Of a stretch of 64,000 bases of DNA, positions 45,240 to 57,599 are shown one piece after another. How positions within the stretch are numbered: the stretch's first letter is position 1; every line of letters starts with the position of its first letter. Source of the stretch: Mytilinidion resinicola (Eukaryota; Ascomycota; Dothideomycetes; Mytilinidiales; Mytilinidiaceae); contig NW_022985443.1 of the NCBI RefSeq assembly GCF_010093595.1, positions 1,890,993 through 1,954,992 on the forward strand, written 5' to 3'. Under the pieces are notes generated by a model. That model saw only the letters and a program-made list of their open reading frames with translations. It did not search any database and was not told the origin of the DNA. The translations under genes were made by a program, and so were the position numbers.

Positions 45240-45875
45240 ACCATTCACGTGGAGTATGTGCTATTCTATCGATCTGGGTCTGCTATAAATTCTACATCCG
45301 CTCGCAAAGAGTTCTTCCTGCAAAGGTACTTTGTTTGCTTCGAGAGGATCAAATCGATCCCTTGAACCTGCAATGGTTCTAGAAGTGGGAGAACAAACCT
45401 GGAAACGGAGCAGAACATGGTCGCTGTCGAATGTGTCTTGAAACTGAACGGTGAGATCGACCTTGATGTGCTGGAGCGCGTAATTCATCTTGCACACTGA
45501 TAATGTTCAGCATGATAGCCAAAACATCATCCCCTCCGCCTATCAACTATTAGTGCTACTAACTATGGCAGCCGTACAGTACACATTACCTTATCCTAGG
45601 AATAGTGTAGAGTATTGCCATTCCTAGCTGATCAGACACCATAATGCTTTTGATCCATTCTTATGTTCTGGGAATCGAAGACCACAGCTATCACGCGCGC
45701 AGAACCCAATTTGACTCCAGACCTCCATCGTGTCTGATTGACTGCTGGTTTGCTTCTCACACCGCATTCTTCCAGTAAACGATCCCGATTCTCAGCCTAT
45801 AAAGACCACAAGTCCAAGAACACGATAGACTTTATACTCCCCGGAATAGAGCACCCCCATCGTCCACGTGAGGAT
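45240..45875. repeat. Promoter-ended inverted element, copy 5
   Basis: Left end, plus strand: CACGTG 45246-45251, TATAAATTC at about 45284, leader GTTCTTCCTGCAAAGG and GAGAGGATCAAATCG, then TGGGAGAACAAACC. Right end, minus strand, weaker: CACGTG 45870-45865, GTATAAAGTC at about 45837, and a divergent leader. There is no coding sequence beyond short frames. Confidence 0.5.
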
Positions 45876-45929
45876 CAAGTGCCATGTTGCTCCCAAACGC
45901 TCTCCCATGCCAACTGATTGCCCATCTCT

Positions 45930-46550
45930 TCGCCCGCTCACGTGCCTCACGCGTCTCACGTGCCCCCCTCCTCCAGTCTCCTATAAAGCTTCCCCTCGTC
46001 GATGGCAACTCCGTTCTCCAGTGAGCTTTGGTTTTCTTCGAAGGATCGAAATACCAATATGTGTACTTCCATGATTCTGGCGGGAAACAACCTATCAAGC
46101 GGCCTTGCGATGGTTGCTGGTGGGTTTGGTGTAAAGGAGAAACAATACCCATTCATGGAGGATCGGTGGAGTGAGATTTCGAACCCGCCGATTAACACTG
46201 CTCCTCGTTGATGGTCTTTGTCACCTTGCCTTACTACTGTAGATGAGTGACTATGGATAGTAGGAATGTCCTTCATTTTGTGGAGCTGTTGACAGGAGGC
46301 AGCACCGTGTGAAGTTGGGAAGACGGTCCATTCTGCTCTATTTTCTTGGTTTTTGCAAAGGCAACCAATCCCGACCCAGCCATCTGTCGAGGAGCCAGGG
46401 GATTTTGTTTCCCGCATTGTTCCGATTTGTCTCCCCTGTTGATCTTCCACCTTCCAGCCCGCAAACCCTTTGAAGAAGGAATCTTAGAGGACGAGGAAGT
46501 TCTATATTAGCCATTCGGCGGGGAGAATCGAGATCCCGCCCCACGTGAGA
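45930..46550. repeat. Promoter-ended inverted element, copy 6
   Basis: Left end, plus strand: CACGTG 45939-45944 and 45957-45962, CCTATAAAGC at about 45980, leader TTCTCCAGTGAGCTTTGG, GAAGGATCGAAA, later GCTGGTGGGTTTGGTGTAAA, which matches the right end of copy 1. Right end, minus strand: CACGTG 46547-46542, TAATATAGAAC near 46508, leader CCTTCTTCAAAGGGTTTG and GGAAGATCAACAGG. So this copy lies in reverse orientation relative to copies 2-4. Confidence 0.6.
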
Positions 46551-46624
46551 GTCAGTTGCTTTCCCTTTCGCTTGGTGAGTGGCGGACGAGATGCTGGAGG
46601 GCAGTGATGAGATCTCGGGGCCAG

Positions 46625-47300
46625 GTACTCACGTGCCTCACGTGTTGTGTCCTTTCGCCGTCCTATAAATTCTTCTTGTCGGACTCGGAGACTTGGTCCT
46701 ACAGGAGTGCTTGGGTCTTTGGGTTAGGGATCAAAACTCGACGCATTTATTGCGATGGGCCAGACGTTGGTGGATCAAAAAGGGTTAGACGAAATCCTAC
46801 CACGGTGCCCGCGTTCTGGAGGGGATTGATGTGTGCAAAACCATGCCAAAGAGTCGCAAATGTCGTGGGGAGGTGTCCCTGATCTGATGATTCCATCAAT
46901 TATGCACCTAAATCGACGAACTTCTTCAATAGCCCAGCTATCCCGAAGGCAACAGTACATCTTACCTATTCACACCACCAAAGAATGAAGAAGAGGGAAT
47001 GCAGCTTTAGACATCGCTAGTTTGAACTACCAGGAATTCAGGTACCGGCGCCGCAACACCACACACCGTCAGAGCGTTCAGTCGCGCATTTGTTGCATCA
47101 CTCCGCCCGCTCCCAGTCATCAAACCATGGTAGGAGTGATTTTGATCCGGCCACAGTCATTGTAATATGCGGCCGCTTGTTCTTTTGAAGCCACAGCTCA
47201 AATCTCCATCTCTGCAGAAGAAATGGAGTCGCGGCTGCGGAGGAGAGGTTTTATACCCTCGCCAAGGCAGGGTCACGGGGTGGGCATGTGACATGGCTTA
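46625..47300. repeat. Promoter-ended inverted element, copy 7
   Basis: Left end, plus strand: CACGTG 46630-46635 and 46639-46644, CCTATAAATTC at about 46662, leader ending GGGTTAGGGATCAAAACTCG, then GGTGGATCAAAAAGG. Right end, minus strand: GGTATAAAACC at about 47255-47245, leader TTTCTTCTGCAGAG, GCCGGATCAAAATCAC. CACATG replaces CACGTG near 47290. Confidence 0.55.
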
Positions 47301-48147
47301 TTGGGTTTGATAGAGAAGGGTTGTGGTTGGTTTCGTGATGGCATCGAAGAGATGAGGTAGATTGAAGGGGAGGGTGGTCGGATGTGTGAGTGTTTGCAAT
47401 ATTTGGGGCCATCGTGCGGGCGTTGTGAATGGTGAGTAAGGGTAGGCCGGGAAGAACGCAGAGGGGAAAGTAGTGATGCGGTTCGATCTGGAAGTTCTTC
47501 TTACATTTTGGGGCGTTGTGTACACATTGGGTGTTGGAAAATATAGCACGTCGGGTAGGACGCGTAGGTGCGTTAAAAAGTTGCGATGCGGTTCGATTCG
47601 TGGGTTCTTCAACCATTTGAGCGCGTCTTGTCTCGAGAGGCTGAGGTCACCTTTCGTGAACCGTGAATAGGTCGCTACGACCTGTAAGGCTGTTCGATGT
47701 CAGTTGTTGTATCGTTTAGGCTCTTGCGGGGGTGCTAAAGAAGTACTCGCTACAGCACTTCTTGAGTGTTAATTTGGCTGGAAAGGGTTGCGAATTTACT
47801 TTGTAGATTTTTCGTGATGCCATTGGGTAAATTACATGAACTCCTGAGGGTATGCGAACCCTGGTACTAATCCGTACCAATCCACCGAATCCCAATCTGT
47901 CCTGCGTCCCTGGGTGTTCCAACCCAATCTAGCTGGCAAACATCCGTCTGCCCAGACACGGTTGCCATTCCAGCATCCCGGATACGCCGTTGAAAATGTC
48001 ACACGCTCTTATTCCATATCCCAGCCTGCCTTCCAAAGTCTCCGCTACGCAGCAGGTGTCCGAATCTATGATACAAAATAGGTAATCGCTCATTGATCAA
48101 TTGTGAAGGATAAACGGTCGTGCTCGATAATTGTGCAGGCAGTCTGA
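47301..48147. other. Intergenic
   Basis: A segment GATGCGGTTCGAT followed by GTTCTTC occurs twice, at about 47475 and 47585. No gene seen. Confidence 0.35.
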
Positions 48148-49061
48148 TTACACCGGAAGGTTGAACTTCTTGCCCTGAATGACCCTGGTGAGGCACAAGC
48201 GTTAGTAGCCTGACACGCCAACACGAATCCGCGCCAACTCACTTGGTATAATATATGTAGAAAAAGTCCGAGTACAGAATCGTTTGTATAATGCCCGCAA
48301 TAATTGAGATCGGGTCCCAGAACGGCTGAGGCTTCTCTACGACGATGGTACGCCAGATCCAGTTAGGGATGTAAAGCGCCCGGTATGCGCCGAGCGCAAA
48401 GAGGTAGTGTGTGGTGATTGTCTCGGCCTCGCCGGTCCGCTGAAGCATGAAGAGTTGGGGGAGGATGGCGACAGATTCGAGCCAGATAGAGAAGGACCAG
48501 AGGATCTGTTGTTTATTAGCTCTACCCGCCGACTTTGCGCTTCGTCCTTGAAAGGGTAGATTTGAACTTACCTCAGTGAAATTATAATGGTACGGGAATA
48601 GTATTGCCAATATCGCGCTCGCGCCCAGCAGATAAGAGACCTTGAATGTATCGAGATTTGGATCGTGGGTGGGTTTGTAGTCGGTCATCATCAGGTAGAT
48701 GGTATAGGCGGAAGTGCTTATGAAGACGATTTTGAAGACGGTATTGTAAAGGCTTTTGGGGAGGTAGAAGGTCCATAGTAGGTCGATGTAGCGCGTTACG
48801 TAGACTACGAAGTAGAGGACCTGGGACTTGAACGAGATGCCGGATGCGCTCTGTGAGGGGTCAATGGGGTGCGCGGGATATTAGGACGGCAGGGAGAGGT
48901 ACGCTAGATGTTTTCATCTTGTGCAGCAGGATGAGGATTGATATTAAATGGGACAGGTCAGCTGAGTGGTATTTGTTAGCTAGCTGTCGCATACTACGGG
49001 GAGGGGTGGGTCGCAGCCTTGCGCCAAGATTGTACGTACCTAGTAACCTGAAAAGATTCAT
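48148..49061 (-). CDS. ERD2: ER lumen protein-retaining receptor (Erd2, KDEL/HDEL receptor)
   Basis: Seven-helix Golgi receptor that returns K/HDEL-tagged proteins to the ER through COPI vesicles. Five exons join in phase: 49061-49040, 48961-48903, 48850-48572, 48505-48243, 48184-48148; 219 residues, the usual size. Sequence: MNLFRLLAD, SHLISILILLHKMKTS, SGISFKSQVLYFVVYVTRYI, FKIVFISTSAYTIYLMM, ILWSFSIWLESVAILPQLFM, QRTGEAETITTHYLFALGAY and a C-terminus YIYYTKVIQGKKFNLPV with the Lys-rich retrieval region. The first exon is only 22 nt. It is divergent from the endoglycosidase gene, with 260 bp between the starts. Confidence 0.96.
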
Positions 49062-49321
49062 GATGGCGGTAGAGAGCGAACGGGGTCAATAGGACAGGTC
49101 TCTGAGCGTGAATTCGTCTGTTTGTACGGAGCTGATGGTGTTTTGAGATGTTGAGAACACGATGCACGTTTGTTTGAGCTTGGGCGTTTTAAAAAGCCGC
49201 TAAGTGACGCGGGCCCTTCACCAAAACTGTCTAGCTTCGTTATGAAGCCTCCGGTCTTGAAACGTCATGGCATGTGCAAGTTTAGGAAGTCATCAACCAC
49301 CATGGATTGCTATTTCCCAGG

Positions 49322-51533
49322 ATGAATACGCATGGATGGAAGGACATCCTTCGGCCAATTCGAGATGGCTTCCGGCATTACTTCCCCAGCCCAGACACAG
49401 GCCCAACGCCGGAAGAGAGATACACGCAACAGAAACTGGATGCTCTGAAGGGGTTTACGTATTTCGATACCTTCAATCAGCTTGAGGATTGGACTTTGAG
49501 GTCTTCAGATCACATTCAGAGGGCTAACACACCGCTCCTACCCCGACCTACACCAGCTGAATGCAGTGCTAGCCCACAGTCAGCCAGCGTCCTCTTATGC
49601 CACGACTACGGGGGAAACTACCATGACTATGAGTCTAGTCAAGGGGTAGGCATAGACGAAGAAAGCTATTCTTGCGAGTATCTCCAATTCGTGGAGGCAT
49701 TCGTATACTTTAGTCATAAACTAGTCTGTGTACCTCCTCCCTCCTGGACCAACACTCTCCATCGCAATGGAGTAAAGGTACTCGGAACCTTTTTAGTTGA
49801 GCCGGCACTCAGAGAAAATAACCGGATGCTCGAGAATAGCACTGTCATTGATGCGGAAGGCGCCCAACTACACTTCCCGTTTGCCAGCAAGCTCGCTGCA
49901 ATTGCTGAGCACTACGGATTTGATGGGTGGCTCATTAACATAGAGAAACCCTTTGATAAAAGCGAGCGGGATCTCAATCTTCTAATGTCTTTTTTGAGGC
50001 AATTGAGATCTACTATGGGTGCTGAGAGCAGAGTTATTTGGTCAGTGGTCTTGATAAGTCTCGTTCTCATCATTCAGCATTGCTACAAGGATGTTGCTCC
50101 TACCAGGCCTAATTCAATATAGGTATGACGCCCTGACTGTATCAAACAAAGTTGTCTACCAAAATGGCTTGTCTCTCGCAAATTTGCCATATACACAGGC
50201 ATGCGACGGGATACTCACAAACTACTGCTGGACAGAGGACAAAGCTGTCGAATCGAGGGCTTTCGCTCAGCAGCACGAATTTCTTCCAGAGAACGTCTAC
50301 TTTGGTGTTGACGTCTGGGCCCAAAATTCATCCAAGTTGAGCAACCTTCGAGTGACGTATCCCGAGAAAGGCGGCGGCGGCACGCACACGGGCATCGCCG
50401 TAAGCAAACTCGCTGAGACGGGCCTTTCTGTGGGCATCTTTGCTCCAGCTTGGTCATTCGAGCATTTCACCAAACAGAGGAGAGCTGTTGAACAAGCTAT
50501 GTGGGATGGGGAACCTTTGACAGAAGAACCGGATTGCCCATGCGATGATCAACCCCACGGCGGGAGATCGTATCCTGTTGCACATCAAGTGCAGCCCTAT
50601 CCCGTCACACGCTCAGCCCGGCTGTATCCTGCTGGCTCAAAGTCCTTCTTCTACACAAACTTCAGCCGTGCATTCGCATCACATAGCCCTGAGCTCGAGG
50701 ATGTATACGGAGGAAAGAGGCTACACTCGCAACTTGGCTCGCAGTCAGTTTTGCCACATTCTATCCATCGACACGCAGTCCTGGACGATGACCATCAGAT
50801 GTACGGATCTCTGCATGGAGAGCTTCTGGACCATCCGTCGAGACTGGCCATTTACCATGAATTCAATGAGACTATGCGTCCTCTGCGGCTCTTCACTGTC
50901 AATATGCCTGCGGATGGCACTTTGCAGATTAGGATGTCTTATAAGAATTACCGGATCTCTGGAACTACAAAACTTGGCCTGATGATCGGCTCAAAGTACT
51001 CATTCGTAGATCTCCGCGGCGGAAGCAGTAAGATAGAGACTGTACAAATCATGTTAAGGGATCCTCTTCCGGAAGGCATACCTGATAGCCCTCGTCTGTC
51101 CGAGATATCTCTGTTGATAGAAGCTGGGGATACGATGAACAGCCACAGCGTAGGCATGGAGATCTTCGAGCTTTCTATAACACCTCTGGAGACCCCTCGG
51201 CTATCTAGCGCAATCGTCAATATTCGAGTTGAAACTCGAGGTAAGGATGAAGAGGAGCATCGCCGACTAATGTGGGACTATCAAGATCAGAACATGGGAT
51301 TATCCCAATCAGTACCACGCCATCTTCCCTACAGCCAGCTCACTGGCCCCTTTGCGTACTTTTCGATTGAAGTAGATGGGGATGACGTAGGCCGGGCATA
51401 TGCAACGGAGTACATTCTCTGCGACGTGCTGGTTGGTCGACTGAGGAGGGATGCTGGCGCCAAGTTCAGAGTCATTGGGGTCGGATTTGATGGTGAGAAG
51501 GTGGAAAGCGGTAAAGTAGACCTAAGAGTATAG
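49322..51533 (+). CDS. Cytosolic endo-beta-N-acetylglucosaminidase (ENGase, GH85)
   Basis: Cleaves the chitobiose core of N-glycans, releasing free oligosaccharides from misfolded glycoproteins. Two exons join in phase, 49322-50040 and 50123-51533; 709 residues. N-terminal GWKDILRPIRDGFRHYFPSP and LKGFTYFDTFNQLEDW begin the GH85 barrel. VKVLGTFLVEP, then YGFDGWLINIEKPF contain the catalytic Asn-x-Glu pair; VVYQNGLSLANLPYTQACDGI, ILTNYCW and NVYFGVDVWAQN complete the barrel, followed by FAPAWSFEHF and a beta-rich C-terminal half. No signal peptide, as expected for the cytosolic enzyme. The ATG at 49322 is the first in frame; a CAG acceptor (TTTCCCAG) lies right before it, so an extra 5' exon is possible. 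Confidence 0.9.
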
Positions 51534-51968
51534 ATATTTGTTCCTTTTTGATAGGGCAATGCTTGCTTAGTAGATATAAGCTTGCTTCTGTGTTTCCAAG
51601 TTTGATGAGATGAAGTCGAATTTTACGCTCAACGATAGACTGAAGCTGAAGGAAGCTACTCGGCCCCTCACCGGTTCTTCGAAATTCGCGAACTCACTCA
51701 CTCTAGTATCAAGTCTGTGGTAAACTGAATCAACATTGACGTTGAGGCAGCCGCATTATCAATTGCCCTTTGCTCCGATTGGCCACGCTAGCAGCGGCCT
51801 CTCGTGCCCCAGCCCAACCACCTCGCCGAAATTTCCAACGTCACACCTCCAACCACCACCACTTCACTCTCTCATCCCATCTCCATCGCGGGCTGCCCAG
51901 GTGCACTTGCTACTGCTGTACTCTTTCAACCCGAATCCTCTCAGGGCGGCCCGGCCAATTCCGGTGTC
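51534..51968. other. Intergenic and 5' leader of the Edc4 gene
   Basis: The frame upstream of 51969 on the plus strand stays open but lacks family similarity, and is taken as leader. Confidence 0.4.
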
Positions 51969-54900
51969 ATGGCGGACCTCAACGGTACATGTCTCTACTA
52001 CCCCAAACAGCCTCACTCAACAGCTCCGGCTCCGGACCTCCACGCTTGTTCACTGTACTAACTCCTTCTTCAGAGCTCTTTGCTCGCCTTGCTAAGCAGG
52101 GAGTCACCTCGCCAGATACGTCTGGACAAGCTCCTCACTACCACCAGCCCTCCGTTTCCTCGCCCGTCTACTCGCCCGCGCCCTCCGGCCCGCAACCTCA
52201 TCACCAATCTGCCGTCATGTCGCCAAATTCGTCGGTCAACAACACGCCAACCCCCGGTCAGAGCAGCTCTGACAAGACGGCAAGCCTGCTCAGCCTGCTG
52301 AGGTTCAATGGCCCTGGAGCTCTAAGTCAGGCCAGCGCCTCCGAGCGTCGACCATCTCAGCAGTCCGTGCAGAACTTGTCAATGGCGGAAGGACAGGGTG
52401 CACACGGTCGCACGACCTCAGCCTCCGACTTGGTTGCGTCCTTCATGCGCAAGCCATCGCAAGGCGCGTCTCGCTCGTCGGCCGCCGCTTCACCCGCACC
52501 CAGTGGCCGAGCCGAACACGCCCCACCCGCGACGGAGGCCCCACAGGACTTGCTGCTGCGACTGCTCAATCACCCCAAACCTCCACAGAACGACCTTCCT
52601 GCCCTCCGAGGAGGAAAATCAGCCTCGGCCTTCTCCACGGCTACGCTCGTCGACGATCCGACGCACGGCTACGAAGACGCGAAGCTGGAGACATTCTCTT
52701 CTGGGCCCGCCGGTGCAGACACTGAGTCGCCCATCCGCGTTTTCGGTGACAGCAAGACCGGTGACTCGACTTTCGAAGCTCCTCAGGCGGCGCCCAAGCC
52801 CTCTATGTTCACTTACGTCAATCCTTTCGAGCAGCTTTCGGCTGCGACGCCTCGCAATCGTACTCCTGTTCCTGAGCGCGCCAACAACACCGCGTCGCCC
52901 CGCAACCGCACTCCTCTTCCTGAACGTGCGAATACCACTGCATCACCTCGCAATCGCACCCCTCTTCCCGATAGCAGCAGCGCTTCTGCACCGACCCGCA
53001 AGATGGAAATACTCAAGCCAAAGCATGGCAGGGCTGCGTCGTCCGGAGCAGACGGCAAAGAGAACGGATCGGAAGTTTCAGGCCCCGCCTCGAAGACCCG
53101 AAAGCTTTCACCGGGTGCGACTTCGCACTTCCCAACTCATAATCCGCACGAGACGGTTTCCGAGGCCGTAAGTGGCATCGGCGAACAAGTCGACAAGCAA
53201 GTGGAGGAAGCCCTTGCACAAGCGGACAAACAGTCAAACGGTAATGGAAAGGCCAAGGCTGAGGCGAAAGAAGTGGAGGAGCTTGAGTTAGCTATGCAGG
53301 ATGCAGCAATCTCAATCAAGAAGGAGTTGGAGGATCCCGAGACTCGACGCGACATGGAAGAGGCTTTGCCGAAACCAATGGCCGATGCCTTGAAAGAGGT
53401 AGTCGAAGAAGTTGCCCAGGCCGACATTGGCGACGCCGACGTTGTGGACAGTTGGGAGAGCGCAGAAGCTGAGGACAGCCCGGCCAAGGATGAAGAACAG
53501 CAGATTCAAGTCTTCAAGTTCCCCATGAGAGCCTTTGCTGCCATCACGGTCAACAAGAGCTTGTCGGGCCCCTCCTTCCGTTCGTCGGCTTTTATGGACG
53601 TTGCGAGGTTGAAGAAGGAATTCGACCAGATTGATCGTTGCTTGGTGACCGCGACCAAGCTCTACATCGTCTATGCTCTCGGAGGCAAGACTAATGGTTT
53701 CCGAATCATTCGCCAGGATAACGGCCAGTACCGACAGGTGTTCCAAAACTACAAAGAGCGCATCTTCAATCTTGCTACCTGCTCCGCTCCAGCTGCCGAC
53801 CTCGCTTCATCGCAGGGCGCTCCTGAAACCATCCTTGGAATTGGTGTCAATGGAGCGGTCTTCTGGACTGCTGTGAATACCAAAGATGATGTGATTGAGC
53901 TTGTCCAGGACCACAGCATCATCTTTCCGCCCGCTGCCACCCAAGATGATAACACATCTGGTGGACAACTGAAGACGCGCGCTAAGCCTAGCTGCCGGCA
54001 CCCGGAGTACTTTGCTGTAGGCCGCGGAAAGGCGATTCATATCATCTTTCCCAACGTCGCACGCTCGCCGAGATACACGGATCCGACAACCCAGATTTGC
54101 AACACCGAGGCGTACCTCAAAGATCGTCCTCTCAAGATCTTGACTGGCAAGGCTGGAAAGGATTTCGCCTTCAGCGAGGATGATACGGTCATTGCGTCCT
54201 TGGACAAGGCCGGTCGGATGCGCTTCTGGGACATTCGTCCGTTGACTCTGGACCACCTCGGCGAAATCACTTCGGAGATCGATCCTGTTGAGATCCGGGA
54301 ACCGATCTTGGAGCACCACACCACATCGACCAATGTTAAATCGTGGCCCACATCCGTCTTCTTCTTCGACAAGGAACGCCCGTGCGTCAAGGGTATTGCC
54401 TTGAGGTATGTTATGGTGGGAATGAAGCAGAACCATTCTTTCCAGCTATGGGATCTCGGTCTTGGAAAACCTGTCCAGGAAATCAATCTTCCACACGAGA
54501 AGGAGTCGGACGCCATTTGCAGTGTCTCTTTCCATCCTAGGACTGGGATCTTGGCCGTCGGACATCCTACTAGGAACTCCGTCTTCTTCATCCACGTTTC
54601 TTGCCCACGTTACAATCTACAGCCAATGTCCCAGGCATCGTACATTGCGCAGTTAGCTAAGAAGGAGACTAGCGTTAGGCCCCTTCCGGCTGTGAACGCA
54701 ACCGCCATCATGACTAGCATTCACGAATACTCCTTCTCCTCGAAGGGCCAGCTCCGGAGTCTTCAGATGCTGAATGATCCAGTCAGCTCTGCACCGGACG
54801 ACGCCAAGCCTCAAGATAAGCCCCGTTTTGAGTTGTATGTCATGCAATCCAAGGGCGTCAGCGTAGTAGCTGTTCGACAGGCAGATCTTGGATGGAAGAA

Positions 54901-56739
54901 CGACGGCGAAGCTTTGTATCCTGTCGATGCGGAGAAGGCCGGTGTTGCTGTTGTTGGAACCATCAAATCGATCGAGCTGTCTTCCGTCAGCGAGGATACT
55001 TCGGCTGCAGGTGAAACGCCAGCTCGCAAGCCAGGCTCGGATCGATCCACTCGCGAGAGCGTCAAGAAAGAGAGCAGTGCAGCGACTCACCAGTCGCTTA
55101 CGCCAGAAGCTGCTATGAGGGCTTCTACTCTGGCCAAGGTAGAGAGTAAGCAGGATGCTGCTCGGGCTGCAATTATCAATGGTCCTGAAAAGCCTGTTGA
55201 GAAGGTGGAGAAGAAAAAGAAGAAGAAGGACAAGTCGAACACCGAAGGCTCCCAGGCCAGTGCCAAAGTCAAGGAATCAACGGCCACGTCTTCCTCTGCG
55301 TCGTATGCTCAAGCAGCACAGAGCGCTAGCTCGCCTTCTCCTCTGCCGCCGTCTTCCGACGGCTCTAAATCCAAGGCTTTAGAAACGGAGGCTCCGGAAT
55401 GGGCCACCCGACTTCTCAGCCAGGTTCTGCAGCACCCTACACCTGCTAGCTCTGCAATTGCTCAGCCGGATGTGAAGAAACTCGAAGAGAGCATCTCTGT
55501 AGAGTTCACGAAGATTCTTTCCAAGGAGGTAGAGGCGCTTCACAAGCGCATTGATACCGACAATCGCGCTCATGTTGCGGCTGGTTCTGCCAAGCAAGAG
55601 GCCATCCTCCGCTTGGTTTCCGAAACCCTGTCGCAGAATGTTGAGAGAAGTTTCAATGAAATCATCACGAAGTCTGTGCAGACAACCTTAATGCCTAAGT
55701 TGATCGACTCGGTGAACGAGACTATCGACAAGGAACTCAAGCAGACGCTCAAGAAGGCCATTGTGGGCGCTCTTCCAGGCGAGCTCCAGGCGGTTCTCCC
55801 ATCTATGAGCGTCATTATGCAGAATCAGATCCAGAATCCGCAGTTCCTCGGCAGGATGTCGGATACTATTTCAAAGAAGATCACTACAAATTTCGAAGCA
55901 ATTGTCACGTCTTCGCTCTCTGCCACCCTTGGCCCAGCTCTCAACAGTCTCACCCAGGTGATGGAGAACCGATTCGCTGAGCAATCGCGAGAAGCTCATC
56001 TTCAGCGCCAAAAAGATGCCCAAAAACTTGAGCAGCTTACGAAGCTTGTGCAAGGACTTGCTGGAACGGTGCAATCCATGGCTGCTTCCCAGGAGAGCTT
56101 CCATCTTAACATGCTGAGGACTGCTGAAGAGGCGCGACACTCGTATGGCGGTGGTCCTGGCTCTGCATCCACCTCCGCTCCACGGACCGAAGTCTCGCCC
56201 ACGAAGTCTCAGCCACAATCTCTGACCCCGAGGAGCTCTCTCGAGGAGACTGAGGAGGAAATCAATAGGCTCTTGCAATTGGGCGAATTTGGTGAAGCAA
56301 CCTCGATGGTAAGTACTCACATCCATATCGTTTACGGTCTCCGCTATAACATAAGCAGTGGATCCGCTCATCCAGTCCCCCGGCTCTTTTTGAGTCCATA
56401 TTCTCCCGCTGGCACCCGGACTACCTCTCCACCATCTCCCCGCTCTACGCCCTGTCCTCTGCCGTCGTCGTCACTGAACCACTCAACAACCTCATCGTCG
56501 AGAGGCTGAATTGGCTCGAGGCCGCCTTGGATAGCGTCGACCCCCGGGACCCCGAACTCCAGCCCGATGTGGTGCCGAGCATCATGCAGATCATCACGGA
56601 GAGACTGACGGCGGCGTACCATGAGTTCAACACGCCGAGAGGCCCTGGTCAGCAGGTGTTGCGGAAGATTTTGGCGCTCGCTAACAGGGTGAATGACTTC
56701 AACCGCTTGGCCACGGGAGGCAGGAACGTGAGACATTGA
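51969..56739 (+). CDS. EDC4: Edc4/Ge-1/Pdc1-like enhancer of mRNA decapping
   Basis: P-body scaffold that links Dcp2 decapping enzyme to its activators. Three exons join in phase: 51969-51984 (only 16 nt, MADLN), 52074-56308 and 56359-56739; 1543 residues. N-terminal ELFARLAKQG then a long disordered region with imperfect repeats (ATPRNRTPVPERANN, ASPRNRTPLPERANT, ASPRNRTPLPDS). WD40-like propeller from about residue 560 (VFKFPMRAFAAITVNK; KSWPTSVFFFDKERP; SFQLWDLGLGKPVQEI). A Lys-rich, Ser-rich linker follows, then coiled coil (EQLTKLVQGLAGTVQSMA), and the conserved C-terminal helical domain (EEEINRLLQLGEFGEAT, WIRSSSPPALFESIFSRW). The start at 51969 is chosen because it gives the family's MADLNELFARL opening. 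Confidence 0.9.
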
Positions 56740-57599
56740 GAGCTGGGTGTCTTTTCACTACACACTCACGAAAGCATGAGAGAGAATGGACGGAGTGGTA
56801 ATGGGGGTGGAGAATGGAATTGCTTCTTGCGTGTTGTCACAGTTGCGCTGAAAACGCCGGCTGGGACTTCGCACAGCGAGAAGCGAGATTGAATGCATGG
56901 CAGATACCTCTCGCCTTGAGAGGAGCTTCTGTGCAGTGGATAGACCTTTTTCTTTTCATTCTGTCTTTGCGGATTTTCTTTTTTGGTGGCTGGCGGACTT
57001 TACCCCTTTCATGCTTCCTTCCTTCCTGACCAACGCCGGAGCCGGACGAAACGAATTTCTTTTTCGAGCAGTCATGATCGATGATGGTTCTTTTTGGGCG
57101 GGAACTGGGATTGGGATGGTGGCCTCAATGCTGGGTGTGACGTTTGTTTTCTACGAACGGACAGTAACCCGGGTTTATGGGATGGATGCATGGAAAAGGT
57201 TAGTCACGAGCTTCTTTTAATGATGGCGGGGTTTTTGAGCGATGGGCGAGCGAGGTTTTCCTTTTTCTTTAATACTTTCTATGCGGATGGATGACACTTC
57301 TCCCGATATTGACTCGCTGAAGTCGAATACTTTACCGTGAGTGCTGGTCCTTTGTTGCCAAGTCGGATGCTGGAATGCTCTGGCGAGGTGGCGGGGGAGT
57401 GCGTGTGGTAGAGTGGGGAACGAGGGGTTTCTTGGGGAACGGATTGGGGGGAGTGTAACTGTAGGGTGTGTTAGATAGGAATGTGATGGGTGGGAAAACT
57501 GGTATCTTTGCTGCGGTTTGTGATGTGATCTGTGATATGAAGTGTGGGAGCGGTGAGGGATGCATGCATAAATGGGATAAGAGAGGTGGGTATCACATG
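56740..57599. other. 3' flank and intergenic
   Basis: No supported gene; frames of 65-135 codons on both strands lack motifs. Confidence 0.35.

Noticed and set aside
47820..47900. tRNA-like or SINE-like B box (GGGTTCGCATACCC, minus strand)
   Set aside because: No matching A box at the right distance and no cloverleaf could be built.
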